A stretch of 64,000 nt of DNA from the NCBI GenBank assembly GCA_042095135.1, contig JBELBV010000006.1, positions 1 to 64,000 on the forward strand. The letters are read 5' to 3'. Made by a program: the position numbers and the translations under genes. The DNA is from UA16 sp042095135. GTDB lineage: Bacteria > Bacteroidota > Bacteroidia > Flavobacteriales_D > Sanyastnellaceae. This document shows, piece by piece, positions 43,188-49,835 of the stretch. Below the pieces are notes generated by a model. The model saw nothing but the letters and a program-made list of their open reading frames with translations, had not been told where the DNA came from and ran no database searches. Each line of letters begins with the position of its first letter. The first letter of the stretch is position 1.

Positions 43188-43207
43188 CCGCGGGCACCGT
43201 ATTTTTG
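43176..43207 (+). promoter_or_regulatory. Promoter of the T9SS deiminase gene
   Basis: TTG (43176-43178), 21 bases, then exact TATTTTTG (43200-43207), 14 bases before the ATG at 43222. A second TTG three bases closer gives 18-base spacing. It lies across the end of the esterase gene. Confidence 0.6.
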
Positions 43208-43221
43208 ACCAAACTGCAAGC

Positions 43222-45024
43222 ATGAACCGCTCATTCAACCCCGCCTGGGGCCTGACCGTGGTCTTCTTGACCGCGTGCACCGTCCTACAAGCTCAACACG
43301 TCACGTGGCCCCACGCCATCACTGAGGCCGAACGCGACCACGTCGAACGCATCGGCTTCGAACCCATCGCGTCGCGCGGCATCGAGACCCCGCCCCCATT
43401 TGATTCGCTGCGCACCGCGGCGGAATGGGAAGAGGTGGAAGTGTTGACCATCTCGTGGACTTCATTTCCCTGCATCCAAAAGCAAATCGTCGCTGCCTCC
43501 AAAGAGGAATGCACCGTCATCATTTTTGCTGACAACGTCAGCGAGGTCGAGAATTACCTAACCAGCTCCACGTGTGGAGGAGCGCTCGACTTGGAAAATG
43601 TCGAAATCGTCTCCGCCGAGTACAACAGTATCTGGATCCGCGACTATGGCGCCAACACCGTCTACGGCAGCTGGAACGACGACCGGGTCCTGGTCGATTG
43701 GATGTACAACCGTCCGCGGCCTGATGACGATGTGATCCCTGATGTCCTCGGAGACCACATGGGACTCGACGTGTACACCACGACTGCCGAGCCAACCGAC
43801 TTGATGAACACCGGCGGCAATTGGATGTCGGATGGTTTCGGAACCGCTTTTGCCTCGGAACTCATCCTTGAAGAAAACGACGGAGGCAGCTCATGGTGGA
43901 CGGATTTCCCGGACCACAGCGAGGCTGAGGTTGACCAAATCATTCAGGACTTCCACGGCGTGGAAGCGTACATCAAAATGCCCGTGTTGCCCTTCGATGG
44001 CATTCACCACATTGACATGCACATGAAGCTTCTCGACGAGAGCACGCTCCTCGTAGCAGAATACCCAATGGGCATTGCGGACGGCCCGCAAATCAATGCA
44101 AACATCGATTACGTGCTGGCGAATTACACCACCAAGTGGGGAACGCCATTTGATGTCATCCGCATCCCAAGTCCGCCTGAGCAAGGCTGGGGCTACCCCG
44201 ACCAAAACGGCTGGTACCTGACCTACACCAATTCCGTGTTCGTCAACAACACCATTTTGCTCCCGACGTACTACACGGAGTATGACACGACGGCCATTCG
44301 CATCTACGAGGAAGCCTTGCCGGGCTACGAAATCGTAGGCATCGATTGTGACAACAGCGGTTCGGCCATCATCTCCTTGAGCGGCGCCATTCACTGCATC
44401 ACCCACACCGTCGGTGTTGAAGATCCGCTCATGATCAGCCACCTGCCGTTGCCTGACACAGAGGATGACCAAAACGATTACGCCGTGGACGCGTACTTGA
44501 GCCACCGCAGCGGCATCGAAACGGCGACCCTTCACTGGGCAACCGACCCTGCCGGTGATTGGACGTCGGTGAGTATGAGCGCCGCGGATGACGCAGGCAA
44601 TTGGTCCGCGGCCATCCCGGCCCACCCGCAAGGCACGACGCTCTACTACTACATCGGTGGCGAGGCCACCTCGGGCAAGGTGGGTGCCCGTCCAATGCCC
44701 GCACCGGACGGCTGGTGGAGTTTTGAGGTCATCGATCCGACGGTGGGCATCGGTGAGTTGGACGCTTCGCCAATGGCATCGGCCTACCCCAACCCGGCAT
44801 CTGCCGTCACCAGCATCCCCATGGAATTGCGCAGCGGTACCTCAGGCAGCCTCATAGTGTACAATGCACTCGGCGCGCAGGTCGACATGCTGCACCAAGG
44901 GCGCTTCCCTGCTGGGCGGTCGAATTACTTCTTACACGCCAACCGACTGGCAGCCGGGCCGTACCTCATCGTTTTTCAAACCGATGCAGGTGAGCAGTGG
45001 AGCCAGCACTTGATGGTCAAATGA
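43222..45024 (+). CDS. Secreted peptidylarginine/agmatine-deiminase-family protein with T9SS domain
   Basis: 600 residues from MNRSFNPAW; signal peptide to about residue 22. The deiminase fold spans about 60-410. Likely catalytic residues, by analogy with Porphyromonas PPAD, are Asp141 (WIRDYG), His263 and Asp265 (HHIDMHMK) and Cys392 (AIHCITHT). A beta-rich linker (430-510) precedes the C-terminal T9SS type A domain (YPNPAS ... AAGPYLIVF). It should be exported and surface-attached or released. Substrate may be C-terminal or internal peptidyl-arginine or free agmatine-like compounds; I cannot tell. It has its own promoter and terminator. Confidence 0.87.
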   Translation: MNRSFNPAWGLTVVFLTACTVLQAQHVTWPHAITEAERDHVERIGFEPIASRGIETPPPFDSLRTAAEWEEVEVLTISWTSFPCIQKQIVAASKEECTVIIFADNVSEVENYLTSSTCGGALDLENVEIVSAEYNSIWIRDYGANTVYGSWNDDRVLVDWMYNRPRPDDDVIPDVLGDHMGLDVYTTTAEPTDLMNTGGNWMSDGFGTAFASELILEENDGGSSWWTDFPDHSEAEVDQIIQDFHGVEAYIKMPVLPFDGIHHIDMHMKLLDESTLLVAEYPMGIADGPQINANIDYVLANYTTKWGTPFDVIRIPSPPEQGWGYPDQNGWYLTYTNSVFVNNTILLPTYYTEYDTTAIRIYEEALPGYEIVGIDCDNSGSAIISLSGAIHCITHTVGVEDPLMISHLPLPDTEDDQNDYAVDAYLSHRSGIETATLHWATDPAGDWTSVSMSAADDAGNWSAAIPAHPQGTTLYYYIGGEATSGKVGARPMPAPDGWWSFEVIDPTVGIGELDASPMASAYPNPASAVTSIPMELRSGTSGSLIVYNALGAQVDMLHQGRFPAGRSNYFLHANRLAAGPYLIVFQTDAGEQWSQHLMVK

Positions 45025-45042
45025 TTCCAAATTGCATTCAAC

Positions 45043-45071
45043 AAAAAGGCCCGCATCGAGCGGGCCTTTTT
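45043..45071. terminator. Bidirectional terminator
   Basis: Perfect 12-base-pair hairpin AAAAAGGCCCGC/GCGGGCCTTTTT with loop ATCGA. It serves the deiminase gene and the convergent Bax-inhibitor gene, with T-runs on both strands. Confidence 0.95.
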
Positions 45072-45088
45072 CATTTGTGCTTGGCGCA

Positions 45089-45814
45089 TCAATCGCGACG
45101 GCCCAGAAGCCGCAGCAAAAACAAGAAGAGGTTGACGAAATCCAAGTAGAGGCTTGTCGCTCCGAGGATGGCCAACTTGGAACTGGTTTCTGAACCGTAT
45201 TCGATGCCGGCTGCGATGCGCTTCAGCTTTTGGGTATCGTATGCGATGAGACCCGTGAAGATTAAGACCCCGCCCACGCTGATGATGTAATCCAACGAAG
45301 GCGAGCCGATGAACCAATTCACGAAGCTGGCGATGATGATGCCAATGAGGGCCATCATCAACAGGCTGCCAAAGCGGGTCAAATCGGTTTGTGTGGTGTA
45401 GCCGAGGATGGCCATCACCGCAAACGTGGCGGCGGTGATCATGAACACCTGCGCAATGCTCGACATAGCATACACGAGGAAAATGCTGCTTAACGAAATG
45501 CCCATCACCGCGCTGAAGGCGACAAATAGCAGGGTCAGTCCGGTGCTGGACCACCGCTGGAATCCCATGTTCATGGCTAGGATGAAGCCCAACGGGGCGA
45601 GCATCACCACCCATCCGAGGCCGCTCATGGCGCCGGTTTCGGTGTTAAAGAGCTGCATGATGAAACCGGATTCAACCGTGTAATATGCCGCTGTTGCTGT
45701 GACCACCAACCCGGCGACCATCCAGCTGAATACGTTGGCGATAAAACGCGAGACCACGGACTCGTCTTGGATAAGTGCGTCGTCAAAAATTCGAGGCGAT
45801 TCAAATTCGTTCAT
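45089..45814 (-). CDS. Bax inhibitor-1/YccA family membrane protein
   Basis: 241 residues with seven predicted membrane helices starting near residue 22 (FIANVFSWMVAGLVVTA). The C-terminal conserved segment has LTGLIAYDTQKLK-like FTGLIAYDTQKLKRIA and the last helix ends LDFVNLFLFLLRLLGRRD, typical of this family, whose members act as pH-sensitive calcium-leak channels or modulate FtsH. Single gene, convergent with the deiminase gene. Confidence 0.92.
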   Translation of the reverse strand: MNEFESPRIFDDALIQDESVVSRFIANVFSWMVAGLVVTATAAYYTVESGFIMQLFNTETGAMSGLGWVVMLAPLGFILAMNMGFQRWSSTGLTLLFVAFSAVMGISLSSIFLVYAMSSIAQVFMITAATFAVMAILGYTTQTDLTRFGSLLMMALIGIIIASFVNWFIGSPSLDYIISVGGVLIFTGLIAYDTQKLKRIAAGIEYGSETSSKLAILGATSLYLDFVNLFLFLLRLLGRRD

Positions 45815-45818
45815 AGCG

Positions 45819-45826
45819 CAAATTTG
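45819..45826 (-). promoter_or_regulatory. -7-like element CAAATTTG before the Bax-inhibitor gene
   Basis: One mismatch from TAnnTTTG, self-palindromic, ending four bases before the ATG at 45814. Confidence 0.35.
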
Positions 45827-45854
45827 GGAAGAAAAGCCGCTTCAGTGGCTCACC

Positions 45855-45890
45855 CCTTTCGCCAAAAATTCCTTCGAAAGGAGCGAAAGG
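45855..45890 (-). terminator. Inverted repeats after folE2, possible terminator
   Basis: Outer arms CCTTTCGC/GCGAAAGG enclose a smaller hairpin TCCTT-TCG-AAGGA that is followed on the minus strand by ATTTTT. The two structures are mutually exclusive in part. It lies directly after the folE2 stop. Confidence 0.45.
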
Positions 45891-45891
45891 T

Positions 45892-46812
45892 CTAGGAAAC
45901 GTGGATGAGGCTGGACCACAATTCGTGGGGAACCTCCCTACTGAATTGGCTATCGGGTGCCAAGATCACCGACACGGCGTCGTGCGAGTGCAGGGACTCC
46001 TGGTGGGAGCAAATGACCCGGAAATCTTTGATGCGGTCGTCGTCGCTCAATTGCTCGTAAAGCAACCGTGCCGCATCTTCCACGAATTTCAAATACGCAC
46101 CGTTGAGTTCGGCAAAAGCCATTTCGTCTTCGCGCTTGACAATGACTTGCGTCTCGGTCTTCAAGGCCGCCTCGCAGATTTCCTGCAAATCTTCGATCCA
46201 AACGATGTCATCGACTTCCACCGAAATGCGCGCAACCGATCGCTGGGAATGCGGCACGGCGGACTTGCCTCGGTGCTCGCGCGCATGTTCTGATAGCTCG
46301 TAAGAACATGGGCACGCAGAAGAGTAAACGAAATCCAAGTGAATGATTTTCTTGAGGGTGCCGGTCTTATCCAAATCGCCTTCCAGCGTCACATTATAGT
46401 ATTGGTAGCCTTCATTGGCCGAGCGCAAAGACGGCTTCATGATGGGGTAAGAAAACTTCAGCGCCACCTTGGAATTGAACGCATCCAGTCGCTCTTGGTA
46501 CGTGTTCAACACGGCCTCGAGCTTGTCCATGGTGAAGGCGTCGTCCTTGAAATCATAGAACGAGCGCATGATGCGCGACATGTTGATCCCCTTCTTGTGC
46601 GCTTCCAACGACACCGTACCCGTCACCTTGGTCTCGAGCACAATGGAACCGTTGTCGCGGGTCCTGTACTTGAGGGGCAACCGGAAATTGTGGATACCGA
46701 CTTGCTGGATCTCCACGGCCGCGCCCTGAATGAGCGAGGAAGGACCGTTTTGCAGGTCGGGGAACTGTTCAATATCCGCTGCTGTGGGGCGGTACTCTGC
46801 GTCGTATTCCAT
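45892..46812 (-). CDS. folE2: GTP cyclohydrolase IB (FolE2)
   Basis: 306 residues. Converts GTP to 7,8-dihydroneopterin triphosphate; the IB type works with metals other than zinc. Family hallmarks are GIHNFRLPLKYR, SLEAHKKGINMSRIMRSF, the active-site Cys segment SSACPCSYELSEHA and SVPHSQRS-like AVPHSQRSVARISVEV. Its ATG overlaps the stop of the upstream pterin synthase gene (TAATG), so the two are coupled and feed each other: FolE2 makes the substrate of the synthase. No folE (type IA) is in the window. Confidence 0.95.
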   Translation of the reverse strand: MEYDAEYRPTAADIEQFPDLQNGPSSLIQGAAVEIQQVGIHNFRLPLKYRTRDNGSIVLETKVTGTVSLEAHKKGINMSRIMRSFYDFKDDAFTMDKLEAVLNTYQERLDAFNSKVALKFSYPIMKPSLRSANEGYQYYNVTLEGDLDKTGTLKKIIHLDFVYSSACPCSYELSEHAREHRGKSAVPHSQRSVARISVEVDDIVWIEDLQEICEAALKTETQVIVKREDEMAFAELNGAYLKFVEDAARLLYEQLSDDDRIKDFRVICSHQESLHSHDAVSVILAPDSQFSREVPHELWSSLIHVS

Positions 46813-47234
46813 TATGAGGCTCCGTAGTAGTCCGCATAGTTGTTCTCCGTTTCGTAGAGGCGGACACGTTCAAGCATACAACCGTTTTCGTCGATGATTG
46901 GTTCAAGTTGTTCCCAGATTGCGATGACCAAATTCTCGACTGAGGTTTGTTTCCCCTTCATCCACGGAACATCCAAATTGAGGTTCTTGTGGTCCAACGG
47001 CTCCTCCACCTTGTCCTTGATGATGGCCTTCAAATCCGTGAAATTGATGAAGTAGCCCGTGGCTTCGTCGATCTCACCGCGTACGGTCACGAACACCTCG
47101 TAATTGTGCCCGTGCCAATTGGGGTTGGCACACTTACCGAACACCTCAAAGTTCTTCTCGGCATCCCAGGCGTCGTTCCAAAGACGGTGCGCAGCATTGA
47201 AGCGTGCTCGGCGGGTGATGGTGACTTGTTTCAT
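46812..47234 (-). CDS. 6-pyruvoyl-/6-carboxytetrahydropterin synthase (QueD/PTPS family)
   Basis: 140 residues from MKQVTITRRARFNAAH; the long open frame upstream is antisense to hldD and not coding. Zinc ligands are His in FNAAHRL and both His in HGHNY; the catalytic Cys lies in GKCANPNWHGHNY. The Cys-x5-HGH spacing is that of eukaryotic-type 6-pyruvoyltetrahydropterin synthase rather than the Cys-x3-HGH of typical QueD, and segments such as PLDHKNLNLDVP and YETENN resemble the animal enzyme. It could serve queuosine, folate or biopterin synthesis; coupling to folE2 supports a pterin role. A -7 element TATCTTTG lies 12 bases before ATG. Confidence 0.9.
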   Translation of the reverse strand: MKQVTITRRARFNAAHRLWNDAWDAEKNFEVFGKCANPNWHGHNYEVFVTVRGEIDEATGYFINFTDLKAIIKDKVEEPLDHKNLNLDVPWMKGKQTSVENLVIAIWEQLEPIIDENGCMLERVRLYETENNYADYYGAS

Positions 47235-47246
47235 CTGACTCGGCTG

Positions 47247-47254
47247 CAAAGATA
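47247..47254 (-). promoter_or_regulatory. -7 element TATCTTTG for the pterin synthase/folE2 unit
   Basis: Exact TAnnTTTG match on the minus strand, 12 bases before the ATG at 47234, in the short divergent gap with hldD. No TTG at 19 bases. Confidence 0.5.
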
Positions 47255-47270
47255 CGCCATGTACCTTTCT

Positions 47271-47278
47271 TACCTTTG
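47271..47278 (+). promoter_or_regulatory. hldD: -7 element TACCTTTG for hldD
   Basis: Exact TAnnTTTG match ending four bases before the hldD ATG at 47283. Same sequence as the element before rlmB. Confidence 0.5.
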
Positions 47279-47282
47279 GCGC

Positions 47283-48275
47283 ATGATCGTCATCACAGGT
47301 TCTGCAGGGTTCATCGGAAGTGCTTTGGCTGCGCGGTTGAACGAGGCCCGATTTTTTGATTTGGTGTTGGTGGATGACTTCAGCCGCGTCGATAAGGCAC
47401 CGAATCACGCGGAGCTGAAATGCACTGAACGCATCGATCGGTTGGCGTTTTTCGATTGGCTGGAGGTCAACGAAAACCAAGTCCAATTCATCTTCCACCT
47501 CGGGGCACGTACCGATACCACGGAACAGGACCGTGCGATTTTTGACGATTTGAACGTCTCGTACAGCCAACGCATCTGGAACGCTTGTGTCGAGTACGGT
47601 TTGCCCTTGGTCTATGCTTCTTCCGCAGCCACTTACGGCGGTGGCGAGCAAGGTTACAAGGACGACCACGGTATCGTGGAAGCCCTTGCGCCCTTGAATC
47701 CTTACGGCGAATCCAAGAACGACTTTGATCGCTGGGCACTGGCCCAAGCCTCTGAAGGCCATGCGCCCTACTTCTGGGCGGGGTTGAAATTTTTCAACGT
47801 CTTCGGGCCCAACGAATACCACAAAGGCCGCATGGCCAGCGTGGTCTTCCACACGTTCAATCAAGTAAAGGCGACAGACGCCATGAAGCTGTTCCGATCG
47901 CATCGGCCAGACTACACCGACGGCGGCCAGACCCGTGACTTTGTATATGTAAAGGACGTTGCCGAGGTGTGTTATTTCCTGATGCACCATCGCCAATCGT
48001 CTTCAAACGGCTTGTACAACCTCGGCACCGGACAGGCCCGGACCTTTCTGGACCTCGCCACGGCGACTTTCCACGCCATGGGAAAGGAACCGAACATCAG
48101 CTTCATGGACACGCCCGAAGACATCCGGGATACGTACCAATACTTCACCGAGGCCGACATGTCCAAATTGCGCAGCATCGGTTACGACGGTGAATTCCAC
48201 TCGTTGGAATCCGCCATCGATGATTACGTGAAAAATTACCTGGTCACGGGCGCCCGTTGGGGGGCATCGGCCTAA
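47283..48275 (+). CDS. hldD: ADP-L-glycero-D-manno-heptose-6-epimerase
   Basis: 330 residues from MIVITGSAGFIGSAL; upstream in-frame codons overlap the divergent pterin gene and are excluded. Short-chain dehydrogenase fold: NAD(P)-binding GSAGFIGS at residues 6-13, active-site Tyr/Lys in NPYGESKND, catalytic Ser region YASSAATYG, and HldD-specific FFNVFGPNEYHKGRMAS. Epimerises ADP-heptose for the LPS inner core. Convergent with the MerR gene, four bases apart. Confidence 0.94.
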   Translation: MIVITGSAGFIGSALAARLNEARFFDLVLVDDFSRVDKAPNHAELKCTERIDRLAFFDWLEVNENQVQFIFHLGARTDTTEQDRAIFDDLNVSYSQRIWNACVEYGLPLVYASSAATYGGGEQGYKDDHGIVEALAPLNPYGESKNDFDRWALAQASEGHAPYFWAGLKFFNVFGPNEYHKGRMASVVFHTFNQVKATDAMKLFRSHRPDYTDGGQTRDFVYVKDVAEVCYFLMHHRQSSSNGLYNLGTGQARTFLDLATATFHAMGKEPNISFMDTPEDIRDTYQYFTEADMSKLRSIGYDGEFHSLESAIDDYVKNYLVTGARWGASA

Positions 48276-48279
48276 GCCT

Positions 48280-48663
48280 TTACGATTCGCCCAACTGTTC
48301 GCTGAGTGCCTCTAGCCTGGCCTTGGCGCTGTACAGGCGTTCCAACAGCTGTGCCTTATCCACTGGCTGTTCCGCTGCCGGCGCAGCATCTGCAGCCATG
48401 GCTTTCGCAACGTCCTTGCGTTTTTTGAGCGCTTTGCGTGCGCCGTCAATCGTATAACCTTGGTCTTTGACCAGCCAGGCAATCTGCTGGATCAATTCCT
48501 TGTCCGCCGCCGTGTAAAATCGTTTCCCTCGGGCATTGGTGCGCGGATTAAGCGGTGTAAACTCCTTTTCCCAATAGCGGAGCTGTGATGCGTTCAAGCC
48601 CAACTCATTGGCCACCTCGGTGATGGTGAAGTAGCGTTTTTCAATGGGTTTGTTCAAGGGCAT
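48280..48663 (-). CDS. MerR-family transcriptional regulator
   Basis: 127 residues from MPLNKPIEKRYF. The winged helix-turn-helix covers residues 11-80 (YFTITEVANELGLNASQLRYWEKEFTPLNP, RGKRFYTAADKELI). The C-terminus is a short helical segment, Ala-rich then LLERLYSAKARLEALSEQL, long enough for the usual dimerisation coiled coil but without metal- or drug-binding cysteines. This is the single-MerR type common in Bacteroidota next to envelope peptidase genes; targets are unknown. It follows the M23 peptidase gene's strand and lies 87 bases from it. Confidence 0.87.
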   Translation of the reverse strand: MPLNKPIEKRYFTITEVANELGLNASQLRYWEKEFTPLNPRTNARGKRFYTAADKELIQQIAWLVKDQGYTIDGARKALKKRKDVAKAMAADAAPAAEQPVDKAQLLERLYSAKARLEALSEQLGES

Positions 48664-48750
48664 GGGCGTTGCATTGACCGTTCGAACGAATGTAGCATAA
48701 TTATCAACGGGTTCAAAATGAACCAACTAGATGATACGTGATGCGCGATT

Positions 48751-49728
48751 TCAGTCAAACGACTGATTGGAACTGGCCGACTGCTTGAGCATCTCCTCGT
48801 ACTGCTCCGGCGTCAAGTCGTTGAAATAGTACTGGGCCGGGTTGACCTTCCGGCCGTCCTTGTGTACTTCGTAATGCAGGTGAGGTGCCACCGAAGTGCC
48901 CGTCGATCCGATGAGGCCGATGACTTCGCCGCGCTTCACCTTCTGGCCCTTGCGCACCAGCACCTTGCTCATGTGTGCGTAGAGGGTTTCGTAGCCGAAG
49001 CCGTGGCGTATGATGACGTGACGACCAAAGCCATTCCAGGTGCGCTTGGCGAGGATGACCTCCCCGTCCCCTGTGGCAAAAATCTCCGTGCCAGTGGGTG
49101 CAGAGAAATCCATGCCGTAGTGCATCTTTCGCACCTTGTAAATCGGATGAATGCGGTAACCGTACCCGCTGGCCATGCGCTTCAAATCCTCGTTGCGTAC
49201 TGGTTGAATGGCGGGGATGGACTTGAGTAGTTCGGTTTGGTTTTTGGCCAAATCAAGAACATCCTCAAAGGACCGACTCTGGGCGACCATCTTGCGCTGC
49301 AATTCCGCTAATCGCTCTTCCGATGAGATGACGGCTTGGCTGTGGTCGTAGCCACGCAGCGCCCGGCTGCGGTCGATGCCGCCAATTCCAGGGTTGCGCA
49401 AGTGGCTCGGGTACGATTCCACCCCAAAGATGGAACGGTAGATCGCATCGTCACGGTCCGAGATGTCATCGAGGATGATGGCCATGTCCTGCATGTCCTC
49501 GTCCATTTTGCCCAATCGGTCTTCGAGGAACGCAATCTCCCGGCGCTGGGAACGGTCCGTTGGGCTTTCGAAGTAGGTGTCAAAAATGTAGATGCTGCCG
49601 AATGAAATCAGTGCAAGCACCCCGACGCGCTTGATGGCGAACAGCACATAGTCCTTCAGGTCGTACGGAACCTGCTCCATGCGGAGGGTTTGCTCGTTGT
49701 ACCGGATTTTGTGAAAGCGCTTCGCCAT
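48751..49728 (-). CDS. M23-family peptidase (LytM/envelope-type), inner-membrane anchored
   Basis: 325 residues from MAKRFHKIRYNEQTL (alternative MVM two codons upstream). One transmembrane helix at about residues 38-56 is followed by a coiled coil (65-150) and a LytM domain (about 195-305). The metal/catalytic pattern is complete: HYGMDF, HGFGYETLYAHMS and HLHYEV. It should cut peptidoglycan cross-links in the periplasm, or regulate another hydrolase. Divergent from alaS. Confidence 0.92.
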   Translation of the reverse strand: MAKRFHKIRYNEQTLRMEQVPYDLKDYVLFAIKRVGVLALISFGSIYIFDTYFESPTDRSQRREIAFLEDRLGKMDEDMQDMAIILDDISDRDDAIYRSIFGVESYPSHLRNPGIGGIDRSRALRGYDHSQAVISSEERLAELQRKMVAQSRSFEDVLDLAKNQTELLKSIPAIQPVRNEDLKRMASGYGYRIHPIYKVRKMHYGMDFSAPTGTEIFATGDGEVILAKRTWNGFGRHVIIRHGFGYETLYAHMSKVLVRKGQKVKRGEVIGLIGSTGTSVAPHLHYEVHKDGRKVNPAQYYFNDLTPEQYEEMLKQSASSNQSFD

Positions 49729-49743
49729 TACCATGCAAATGTG

Positions 49744-49751
49744 CAAACTTA
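49744..49751 (-). promoter_or_regulatory. -7 element TAAGTTTG for the M23 peptidase gene
   Basis: Exact TAnnTTTG match on the minus strand 15 bases before the ATG at 49728. No TTG at the expected -33 position. Confidence 0.4.
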
Positions 49752-49835
49752 ATTTGGTGCGCCGCGCGTTTAGGCGGGCCTTTTGTAGATTTTTGCAGTG
49801 AATAACCTCATTAACCGGGCTACATCCCCCTGACA

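Noticed and set aside
47235..47996. Open frame of about 254 codons on the minus strand continuing upstream from the pterin synthase gene
   Set aside because: It is antisense to hldD, has no family features and a skewed composition; the pterin synthase's own start at 47234 and the intergenic promoters explain the region.
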